The notes under the pieces were generated by a model that worked only from the letters and a program-made list of their open reading frames with translations, made no database searches and was not told where the DNA came from. A program made the position numbers and the translations under genes. DNA of 53,248 nt, from contig MEDY01000199.1 in the NCBI GenBank assembly GCA_001724265.1, forward strand, positions 1 to 53,248. Reading direction: 5' to 3'. This document shows, piece by piece, positions 23,301 through 35,300 of the stretch (its first letter is position 1; the number at the start of each line of letters is the position of its first letter). Source of the stretch: Rhizaria sp. SCN 62-66 (taxonomy: Eukaryota > Rhizaria, unplaced).

Positions 23301-26300
23301 CTGCTAACGCTAATGGAGACGGTGCGAGGGTTTCTTTTGTCAGCAGGGATACAGCGGGAGATGCGAGTTCTCCGCACATTGTACCGCCATTTTGTCGGCC
23401 GCTGGTTGTGTTGGCGCACCAGACCTCGGACAAGCACAAGAACGACGCTGATATCAACGTTGCGCACGCGTCGGAGCAAGAGCAAAAGCAGCACGGCGGC
23501 GTCTCAAAGTTTAGCCGTGAAGGCGCCCCCACTGCTCGCCAGGCAAGCCGCCCCTCGAGCCCCTTACATTCCCAGGAGCGCGTCGGCCGCCGCCCGCAAT
23601 CCCCCTTGCACGCGGTGTCCGGGTACTCAGACCGCGAAGCCGCGCCTAAGGGGGACCGCAGCAACTACACGGGCGTGTCGCCAAAGCGCGGGAGTTCTCA
23701 AGGCGCTGACTCTGCTCTTTTGGCTGGGAGCAATGCGCACGGACACAAGACGATGTTCACGTTCTCGCAGACGCCTCGTCGCAGCGACGGCAGCGCAACC
23801 GTGAGGACCACGGCCGCGAACACTCTCAACGACACTCCAGTCGTGGTCTCGGATGACGGCAACAGCGGCGATAAAGCTAAGCCCCAGGCGCCACCGGTAC
23901 CTTCCTCTAGCTACGAGTTGGCACTGAAGGCTGAGGCGGCAGCTGATGCGTCGTTCATTCCTTGCTCGTTGCCGCCTGCCCTTGTTAATCATACCAACGA
24001 CGACGCAGCTACCACGAACGCTGGCGACGACAACAATGTTGCAGCGACACGCGTTAGTGCTCAGGCGATTAGCTTGAGTCAAAGCTTCGGCAAGTTTGTC
24101 AACGGACGCTTCATGGCGACGGCTGGCAATGTCAGGCCTCAAACAGCTGGCTCGATCCGCAAGTCCAATGAGCCCGCATTTGCGGCCCAGTTCAAGGCGA
24201 TTATGCTCGCTGCGGCGGCCGCTGCGGCTGCTGAGGCTGAGACAGAGGCGGACGCTGCGGCCGCAGCTGCTGAGGCAGACGCTGCTGCAGAAGCTGAAGT
24301 CAAAACGCAGGCGAAACGCGACGCATATAACGCGGTGAAGAGTGCAAGCGCGCTCTCTGGTGACACTGCACAAACACAGTCAAGCTCACGGTCACGGCCG
24401 CGGCTGCAGAGGCCTGCGACTGCTGGGAATACGCGTTGTGGCAATAATAGTAACGCTAAAACGGGTGTCGGCGCGAGCAGCACTAGTGCGGCCCTAAGAA
24501 CGGTGTTGTGTTCATCTGGTCCAGACGGAAATAGTAGCGGCGGCGGTCTGGTTAGTGACCAACAGCCGAGTCTTGGCGATTTTCTGTCGTTCAAGGTTGA
24601 CCTGCTGACTGGCAAGCCGTTGACACAACAGCAGCAGCAGCAACTGCTCCAACAACAGCAGCAACAGCAACAACTCATGCAGGCCCAGATGCTGGCGCAA
24701 GGCAGCATCGACAGTAACGCTACTGGCAGCAACACCGCTACTATGATGGCCACTGCGATCGCGACTGCCGCCGCCACGGCTGCGACTGTGAACACCGGCA
24801 ACGCTTCCTACCCTCATCCTGCAGCTGCGGCGTGTGGCCGCGGCGGCGTGACTTCGAGCAGCGGTGGCGGCTTAAGTTCGATCAAAATGATGCAAAAAGC
24901 GCGCGCGCTTGCGGCTGCTAAGATGCCGTCGTTTCTCTACAATCCCAGCGTGAATAGTCATGCGAACGTGAGTCGTAATGAAGATGCTGAGGCAAGCAAG
25001 ATGATTGCGCTGTTGTCATCATTGTGGCCGGACCAAAGCAGCGAAATCAACGCGATTGAGTCAAGCAGCAACAACCCCTTCGCCGCTCTCGTCAATAACA
25101 ACAACGCAGGCAACAGCAACAACAACGCTGTCAATGCCGAATTCACTGCGACTGCCTTATTGCACGCTGCATCGATGTTGACGCTGCAAGAGCGCACGGC
25201 AAACCAGCTTCTTGAGCAACAGCAGCAGTCAAGCACTGGCTCTTACTTCGGCAATGAGCATGGACTGTCGCCCGAGGCGGCTTACTTTCTCCGCGCAGCT
25301 GACTATGCTCGTGCCGCTGCGCTGTCGCACGCCGTGACTGCTGCTGCCCGTCGCTGCGGCCTAACTTCCGTCCCGCGTGGTGGATCCCAAGGCGGCCTAA
25401 CTTCGAGCGGCCACGCTTTCCCGTTGCTGTTGCTGTTCGGCGACATCACCGTCAACCCTGATGCGTGGGACGCCGTTACGGCTGCGCTGTCTACAAACTC
25501 AAACAGCCGTAATCTAAGCGGAGTACTGAGCCGTGTGAGTATCTCCTCGCAAGGGTCGCAAGCGCACGAAGCATTGCAGCAGCAGCTCAACGGCTCCAGC
25601 AAGAGCAATAGCGCGAGCAGCAACATCACTACCAGCAGTGGCGCCGCTGTGACGGCTAGTGCGGGCGCGAGTAAAGCCGACAGGGACAGAGCGAGAGAGT
25701 GGGCGCTGGCGAGCCCCGTGCTGTCGAGATTCGTCGCCGCTGCGGCTGCCGCGGGCGCGCGCGCGCGTCGCATCGCGGGCCTAGCGCCTTTACCCAGTGA
25801 TGTCGGTGCGTCCTCCAACGAGCTCGTGCACCCGCCCGGGAGCGTCAGCGCGCTGCTGCCGGGCGACCTCGGCACCTACAGCTCGGTGCTCAAGGGCGCG
25901 TGGCGGTCCTCCGACAGGCTCGGGAGCATGGTCGACGATCTCAAGACGTCTGTTGACAGTCTGACCGCCTCCGGACGCAGCAAGTCTGCGCCCAGGTCAC
26001 GCCGACAGAACAGCGACACGACCGGCGACACTGGCGAGACGGGCACCCAAGGCGATGGTAACATCACTGGCCGTGGCAGCAGCCGCGCCGCCACTGTGCG
26101 CGCGAGTGCTGCCGACGACTTCCCGCTGCTCGCGGCGCCCGCGACGGCGCCGGGCCCCGCCGCCGCGGCCACCGCCGCCGCGGCGACGGCCGCCGCAGCC
26201 AGGCTGCTGCGCGGCGAGGGGTATTACGCGCTGACAATGAGAGGGGACGCAAGGGCGCCGTTCACGGTGTACCAGACTGCCGCGCGGGCACAGTCGGACT

Positions 26301-29300
26301 CGGACAACAACGCTGACTCAGAACTTGACGAGTATGATGCGGGCTCTGACTCTGGCTCTGACGATGAGTATGTTGTTGCTCATGCTCATAGTCACGCCCA
26401 CGGCCGCAGTCACAAGCAGCGTCGTCATCACCGGCACTGCCGTGTTCACGGCCAATCTGCTACTCACAGTCACTTAGGAGCGACCTCCTTAGATGTTGCA
26501 CTTCCGATCCTTAAAATGCTTCCCAAGACCCGTGGGTCATTCACCTTCGCAAGTCCCATCCCTCTTCCGCTTGTGCAGCCAACCAAAGACAACGTGAGCA
26601 CTACTCTCGGTGCTCACACAACGAGTGTTCTTGCAAACAGTAAACACAATGCTCCCGACGAGACGATTGCCAGCGCCGCTGATGCACAGATGCGGCCTGA
26701 GATCAGCCCGTTTCTTTCGCCGATTCGCGTTGCGCCTTCGAAGAGTATGTCTACAGCGCCCTTAGACCGCCTACACTCTCCCTTGCACGGCTACACATCA
26801 CCGTTGCAGCCCCACATCGAGAGAAACTCGTTGTCCGACTCTTCTCTCCCTGACGGCAACAAGAACAACAACGAGAGCAACGACGACGATACGCCAGTGA
26901 ATCCTGACGGCGACAACGACACCGGCAGTGATCGCGATGGCGGTCGCGAGAGAAACTTGCTGCCACCGTTGCCGCCCCGCTCCCCGTCGGCGGCGTTGAC
27001 GCACATTCAGTCCCGCAGCGGCTCCAGCTGTGAGTCAAGCGCCTCGTCCAAGCGCCGCCGCTTTCTGTCCAAGTACCCATCAGCGGAGTCGTCCTCGGCT
27101 GCAGCTCCAACCTCAAACACGGCTGCGTCGTGCAGAGCCGGCGTTGCCGCCGTCACTTTCTCTTCGACTGACTCGGTCGCCGCGACCGCAGCCGCAGCGG
27201 CCGCGGCCAAGGCGTTGTCGAAGACAAAGGCGGACTCGGGTAGCAAAGCCATCTTTGATGCACACGCTGAGGCGGCTGCCAGCCAGCTCGACCTGCTCTC
27301 GCCGCATATCGCGTACCGCTCACAGTCGCCCTCACACGGTCTAAGTACCCTCGCTATCCGGGCGCAGTCACCGAGTCCCCACGGCCGCTTGTTGTCGCTG
27401 GCGCGTTCGCAGTCGCCAAGCATGGCTCACGGGCATGTACTGCGCTCACAGTCACCCAGCCACCTGATGCGCGTTTCGATCGCGACATCGAACGCCACCG
27501 TCGGCAATCAGAGCGTCCAGTCTCCGCTGCTTACAGTCGCCGCCGCCGCTGCTGCCGCCGCCGCCGCCGCCACTGGCACTGGCGCCGTCGCTGGGACTGC
27601 GACGCCCGCGCTGCCCTCGCGCGCGCAGTCTCGCATGGGGCGGCCGCAGTCACGCGCGCTGCCGCGGCCCGCGGCCGGCCGCGGCTCGCCGGCCCCCCAC
27701 GGCTACGCGCCAAGCTCCGCTGCCGCCAACGATACGAACGCGGAGAACGTCGCCGCGGTCGGGACCGTGATCGGGGTCGACTTGACGTCGCGCGCCACAC
27801 CGACGGCGACGGCGACGGGGGGCACTGAGACCGCGACTGGGGCTACGCCGGCCAGAGGCCGGTCCAAGGTCAAGGCCGCTGTGAATGTTAATCCCAACAC
27901 GGATGCCAACACTGTCGACTCCAAGAACAAGAAGAGTGGCAAAGACAATCGTCTGCGCCCTCAGCCTCCGCCGGGGACCTCCACAGGCACTCACGTCAGC
28001 GCGTCTTTAGACGCCTGCGACGACACTGACTTGCTCGCGGCCCCTCTGTCATCACTTCATACACATGGGCACAGCTCTGCAACGGTGAGCTCCCGCAACC
28101 TTGTCAGTAAGCACGGTAAGAATAAGAGCAGCGTCAACGCGAACAAGTCCGACGCGGTGCCTCCAGTCATCACATCGACGCTGACACTGCTGCTGCCGTT
28201 GTTGCCGGCATCGGGCGCACCGACGCTGGTGACGATTCCGCCCGGGCGGCAGGCGGCTTATCTTAAGATCCCGATTCCGCGGGCCGCGCTCAGCGTCATA
28301 ACGGGCGGCTTGAGTCTGCGGATCCACGCGCGCCCGATGATGAACAGCAACGTTAACAGCAACGCGATCATTGCGAGTAGTCTTGGCAACGTCACGGAAA
28401 CAACCTCTGGCGTTGTAGCGAGCGGTTCTGATGGTCACCGTCTTGGCAACCCCTTGGATACGATTTGTGATGTGTATGTCAGTACAGAGGACGTCCACCC
28501 ATCTTCGCAGTCACACATGGCGTCATCGTTCCCTCTAGATCAGTCCAAGGGCGCACTTGCATCTGTCAGTGTTAGTGCCTCTCCAGTCGCAGGCGCAGTG
28601 CAAGTCGTACTTGCTCATAGTCACATTGTCGCAGCTGCAGAGTCCTTCCACCACAACGCGAGCGCGAATAGTAAACATAAGAATGCAAATGTTCGCCTTG
28701 CGTTAAACAGCAAGAACGGAAGTGACTTGCTGTGCTACGTCTTTGTCGGCGTCCATGCGTCCCACGTCCGCGGCTCTAAGTGGGTACTTACATCAAACCT
28801 CGTACCTGTGCCGACACCCTTAGTCTCCCTCGCCCTCAGCGGCACCGCCGGCGCTCGCGCCGCGGCCGCGGCTGCAGACGCGACTGTGGCGGCAACAGGT
28901 GCGGCGGCGGCGACGGCGGCGGCTGCGGCTGGTTTGTCCGCGACCGCAACTGCAGCTGCCGTTGCGGCTGCCATCTCGACTGCGCAGGCATCGGCTGCTG
29001 TGACTGCGAGCACTCATACGTTAAGTCTAAGCACCGCTGCTGTTGCTGCCGCTGCTAATGATCCAAGTCAGGGGTATGTTGTCGACGCGCAGAAGCTCCT
29101 CGCGCTGCCCTATGGCGACAGCGACGGCGTGGCGAAGAGCCGGCGCCGTAAGCAGCACAAACATACGTGCCTCTATCACAAGCGCGAGAGTAGCCGCAGG
29201 AACAGCTCTGCGCCGAACAGTGACAATGCCGTTGCTGCTGGTCCTGCTGTGACCACGACTGGCATCCCGTACCCGCCCGCTCCCGCCGCGTCAGCGTCGC

Positions 29301-32300
29301 TCTCGCTGCTGACTCTGTACCCTGGCCACCTAATCGACCTGCACGACCTGCTGTCGTCGCAGCGCCCGCCGCGCCGCTTTACGGCCGCGACGCCGGTGCA
29401 CGCGACGCCGGTGCGAGTGCCGTCCGCGTACCTGGGCAAGACGCGCCGCCACAGCAACAAGAACGATGCGCTCGAAAACAGCGAGTGCTGCGTGTCTGTG
29501 CCCGGCGCGGTTGTGCTCGAGCTGTCCGCGCCTATGCTGCGCGCCATTTTCTCGGTTCCGCGCTCCTGGGCCGTGGCGGCGCGCCGCGCGCTGGTCGGCT
29601 TGACTGCAGTGCACTCGCTGCTGTGCCTGGGCCAGGTCGCGTCCGCGCTGGCGCTGGCGTCGCTGCCGTCGGCGCTGGCGTATGTGCAGAGGCCGCTTGC
29701 CACCGCCTGGGGGGACTTGGGCGAGAGCGCAGATGATGCTGATGTGACACCACTTGCTAACTGTGGCACGAGTGTCAGTAAGCATATTGAGGGCTACTTA
29801 CATCCGCCGACGATGTACCCAGTCAACACGAACCCTATAGTACTTACTCGGCACACAGCCCCCTTAGACTCAACCACCAGTCCGACAGACACTGCCGAAG
29901 CCCACTTACACAGCTCTGGCGGGTACTTAGACCGCTCTCAGCAACCTGCGAGCGCTGGTCTCTGGTATCCGCCCCCTGTGTCGCTGCTCCAGCCTGCGCT
30001 CCCGGGTGAGAAGGGCCGGCTCAACTTTGAGTCTCTCGAGCGGGCCAAGGTCCAGAGGCCGTTCAGGGAAGATATCAACAAGTACCATAACAGTGCCAGG
30101 TCCCAGGGACGTTTGGCGCGCCCGAAAACAGCTAAGGCAAGAGTCACATTTAGTGACGCTGACATGAATGGTTCATCAGCGAATGGCAGCAATATTGTTT
30201 CAAGTTCGAGTTTGGGGGCGGCTGATACCACGGTTGCCCAAGAGACTGGCTTTGCCGCAGCTCTGCGGCAGCGCCGTCCTCAGCCTCCGTCGCCTGAGTT
30301 TGTTGCCGCTGTTGCCTCCACTGTCGCGGCGAAGCACCCCAGCGGCCTGCCGTTGATGACGCTGTCACTGACGCAAGAGCAGTACGCAACGCTGCAGCAC
30401 CAGCACCAGCAGCAGAGTGCCTCGAGCAATCTCTGCACTGTCGACTCAACAGCGTCGAGTGGCCCGGTGGGTGTTGCTCGGCCGAGCGGCGTTAGTTGCG
30501 GCCCCAGTCTGTGCAACCAGGCAGCGCTGGCGGCGCTCAGGCACATGGCGCACGGCCGCGCGCCGCTCTCTCAGTCGACGCTCCCGCAGTCAGTCACCAC
30601 GGGGGCGACTGCCGCTGCTGCCACCGCGGGCTGCAGCGGCGCGCCCCCGCAGAAGCTCCGGCAGCAGGCGCCGTGGGGCGCGCCCGAGGCCGCGGTCGAC
30701 GCCGCTGTCGAAGCGAGGAGCCGCAGCAACCAAAGTCAGGCGGCTGCCGAGACCGCGGGTGCAGGCAGTGATCGCGCCGGGCAGAGTAACAACAAGGACG
30801 TCGCTGCTGCCGGCACCGCAATTCTAGCCCTCGCGGCGGCCGCGAGTATCACTGCCAGCACGAGCGCGTCCAACAAGAACGGCCACGGTAGCAATGGCAG
30901 TGGAGCTGGTGATGTGAAGTACAGTCACGGCCACGGCGTCGTTATTGGCACCAAGCAAGGCAGCTCGCAAGACGCATACCTACACGGCAACAACAAGCAC
31001 CGCGGCATTTACAACGCTCTCCATTTAGACTCTGGAGGCTTGCCCGCCCCGTACTCTGCTGACGAGGCGGCGAACGTAAGTGCATTGAACCAAGCGAGCA
31101 CGATCAACACCGCACTGTTGCACGCAGCTGCGTTCGCCAGTCCGAACGACAACGCAAACGGCGCTGCAAATGCAGGCGCAAGTGGCGCCGGAACTAAAGC
31201 CACCTCGTCCTCATCATCATCGTCGTTGTCTGCTGATGCGAGCGTTGTTGGCGGCAAACTCCGGAAGTCTGTGCTGAATGGCGTGCTCATGGCAGCCGCC
31301 GCCGCCGGCGCCCCTGGCACTGATGTCTCCGCCGTACTTAAGTTAGGCCGCTTGACCAACACTGGTTTGCAACAGCAAACTCAGAGTCAAAGCAAGAGCG
31401 CCGGAAACAGCCTCATGATTGAATATAACCTCCCTGATGCGGCTGACTATGACGATGATGCTGACGACGCTCTTCAGACCGCTGAGGCTGACACTGCCGC
31501 TCCCGATTTCTCAATGACTTCATCTCTAGCGCAGCCTGTCACGTTCTCATCTTTCACGCCGAATGTCAACAGCGCCGCTGCCCCCACTGCCGCGCCGCCC
31601 GCGACCGCGCGCCCCCCGTCCCTGCGTTCGATGCCGCCCTCGGCGTCGGCGGCGGCAACGGTGGGCCCTGCGGCGCGCACGCGCTACTCGGCTGCGTTTG
31701 CGCTGAGCACACAGCGGCGTGCGCACCGGCACCTGCGGACCCACACCGCGCTGGCGGCCGTGGAGCGCGGCGTGGTGACCGTGGGCCGCGTCGAGCCGCG
31801 CCTGCAGTCGCGCTACGGCGACGAGAGCGCCGAGAGGGCCACCGGGGTGCTGCTCGATAGGCGCATGTACCGCATGGGTACCGCGAGTTACAGCAACAGC
31901 ATCATGAGCTCCACTGGTTATAGCACCGCCAATAGTACCATGAACACCAGCACCTGCAACGCGATCGCAGTTAACGAACAAATCGTTTGTGGTTCTGAAG
32001 CTGTGGATACTGCTAACGTCGCTGCGAATATACCTAGAGTCGGTGGCTCTGATGGCGTGGTCTCGCCAGCCTTGCCGGAGTTGCCTCTGCAGGTGCACGT
32101 GCAGATGGCAGAGCAGTCAGAACAGCAGCGGCGATCTCACGACCACGCGGTTGGTGTTGCTGCTGCTGCTGCTGCTGCTACCCTGCCGACTGTAGCTGAG
32201 GTCAGCAGGCGCGTTAGCAGGCGCAGCTCTCTGGTCGCGCAGCTGTACTCGCAGTCGCAGCTTTCACCGCGCGCAGCGCCGCTGTCGTCGCCGCTGACTG

Positions 32301-35300
32301 CGCCTCCGGGCGGCGGCGGTGAGTTTGCCTTGACCCCGAGAAATGCTGCGACGCTCGCTCGCACCAACAGCAATGCGCTCCTGGACAGCACTGCTGTTTC
32401 CGGCAGCGCGGTCAGCAGTGGCATTACTGCGATCGCTGAGAACAGCCGCGACGATAACGACTACGATGACAACTCTAGCAGTGACAAGACGGCGTCAGCA
32501 GCGGCTGCCAGAAACCAACTGAGCGGCAACGGCAGCCTTAACGCTGCAGCCACGAACTCAACCCAAGCGGTAACTGTGCCTGTCCACATGAGTCTCACGC
32601 GCGTGCTGTCGCTGCACCTGCCCACCGTGCCCCCGCCGCCGGAGCCGGTGTACCTGTCCCCGCGCGTGCGCCCGCTGCCTCTGCACAGCGACTACGCGCA
32701 CCGCGACAGTCTCCCCCTCGGCCACCTCCAGCAGGGGCAGCTCTCGCGCGCCAGCACCGGCAACGCAGGTGTCGGTGCAGCCGCCAGCGGCCCCGGAGCG
32801 CAGGTCCAGATGCCTGCGCATGTCATGTCGCAGTCGCTGGCGCTGGCGCAGTCGATTCAACAAGCGCAGGTGCTGCAGCAGCAACAACAGCAACCGCTCA
32901 CTGGATTTTTCTCTGCGAACACGATGTTATCATCTGCCACTGGCAGCAGCAGCAATACCAATATCCCCGCGATTGGCTCGAGCAACAACGGCGTCACTCT
33001 CGTGCCGAGGCATCGTCGTCAGACGAGCACACTCACAGACGGCTCTGTTTCGCCCAGGAATGGCGTCGCTTCGCCACGAAACACGCTGGCCAGCTCGCCT
33101 TGCAACAGCGTTGCCTCCCCGCGGAACAGTCTCGTATCTCAGTGGAGCAACGTCGCCTCGCCAAGGCACAGCGGACACTTTGGCAGCGGCAATAATGACA
33201 CTGTTGAACCAGGGGGAAATGCGCCAATGCCGTCAATTTCAGGAGTGGGCGGCCTCACATTGAGTGGAGTGAGTCTGCATCGCACCAACAGCAACACAAG
33301 TGCTGGCAACGCGAACGCTGGGGATGAGACAAGCGCAAATCCAAATGGCACTGCCAGCCTGGCTGTTCCAACGTTGCCGTTGGCCAATGTAGCCACATCG
33401 ACTGCAGCGCCGGCCACACTTCGCCGTGGCATGAGCCTCCGCCTGCGCTCTAGCTTCAACTCTAGCTCCAGCTCCAGTTCTAGCTCCACCTCTGGGGGGA
33501 ACCCCTTCTACGACAGCGCCGTGCCCTTGGTCTTCTCCGAGCCCTCGGAGAACGACGCGGCCCTCTCGCACCGGCGCGTGGTGTCGATGCTGGCGACCTC
33601 GGCCGCCGCGCGTGCGACCGCGACGACGGGCTTCTACAGTCAGTCGAGTGTCGCGCTGTCCGAGTCGATGGCGCACGCGAGAGCCGCGGCCACCGCGGCG
33701 GCGGCGGCGGCCGTGGTCACTGGCGGCGCTTACATCGGCGGCGCGGACCTGGGCAGCCTGAGCGCGTCCGGCGCATTCAGCGCCTCGAGTTCTCTCAACG
33801 CTTCCGGCAGCCTCAACAGCCACTCCAACACGGGCGATTTCGCTGCGTCGGCTGCAGCAACGCAGTCGCAGCAACATCAACAGCTCCAGCTTCAGATGCA
33901 GATGCAACAGCGCGCCGCTGTGCCTCTGACGCCCTCGCTGACTCACAGCCAGCAACACCCGTACCTGGGCATGCTGGCCGAGGTTAAGGCGCGCAGGCTC
34001 AGCCTGCGGCAGGTTGCTGTTGCGGCGGCTGCGGCGGGGCGGCTGCGGCGGGGCAGCCACAACACGGCGACGTCGAGTAGTCTCGGTACACACGGTGTAA
34101 ATACCCAAGGTGCGAGTACGTTCGGTGTGAATCCACAGTCAAGCATCGCGCTTGCTGGTGGTGAAACTGTCTCAGCTAATAACACAAGCAATCCTAACAA
34201 CAGCAGCGATGTTGATAGTGGAGTCGGGAGTCCGAAGCTAGCGAATATCGGCGTCATTGTTGACGTGGATGATGAACATGAAGGTAACAATGCAAACATC
34301 AACCTAAGTGCTGAGAATGACTTGTTCACGCCCCGGACTCATTTCGCCATCCTCGACTCACTCACTGTCGACAGCGCAACTAGCGATGCGCACGTCAACG
34401 TGAACGCGAGTGCATCTTTCGATAGCGTGGTCACAGAAACGACTCGTGGCGCCGACGTGAATGTCGCGCCTGCCACAAGTCACGTCGTCTGTGTGAGCAA
34501 TGATGCGAAAGATGTCACTTCTTCTGGCGATCAAAGCACCACTAATTCGGACGCACGTCCGCACAGAGGAGTGCCAGCGCGGCCGTTCAGTCCTCGCACT
34601 GTATTCACGTTTGGAGCTGCCGTGCCGAATCCCGCCAGCAATAATTGCGAGAACAGGGTGGCTGGCCACGTTGGAATCAGTTCCCATGCAGACCTTAACG
34701 ATGGCGCAGTCACTGACGCTGGCCCCACGCGCCCACGTCGTGAGACTCATGCAGGCGAGATGGATGACGTTGCAACAGCTGCTGAAGCAGCAAAGCCGCC
34801 CTTAGCAGAAACTGCAGCATCAACGACCACTGTTGCGAATAGCAGCAACGCTGTCTCTGCCATCCAGGACGTCTCCGCTTCACGCAATACTGTCGCATCT
34901 CGTGGCGTTGCTAACATCACCATCTCCGTGCCTGAAGCGAGTGGCTTGGATCTCAGCTCCTTCAGCGCGCCCTGGTCGCCCAGCCTGTCTCGTCCGCCCG
35001 CAGTGCTGACGGCGGAGACACGCGCCAGCCTCGCCGCCGCCGCCGCCGCCGCTGCGGCCTCCGTCGCGCAGGCAGCCGGGGTCCGTGCCCACTTGGACGA
35101 GCTGCCGCGCAGGTACTTAGACCGGGACACATCGAGGACCGTGGCGCTGTCGCTCCGGCAAGCGCGCGCACGCGCCGTGTCTCAGGGCCTCGCGTCGGTC
35201 ACCACGACCAACGCGGGCGCCGGCGTGAGCGCGAGCGTGGGGGCAGGTGTTGGTGCTTGTCGCAGTGGAGCTGGCTCTATTGCGGGCGAGCCAACCGAGA

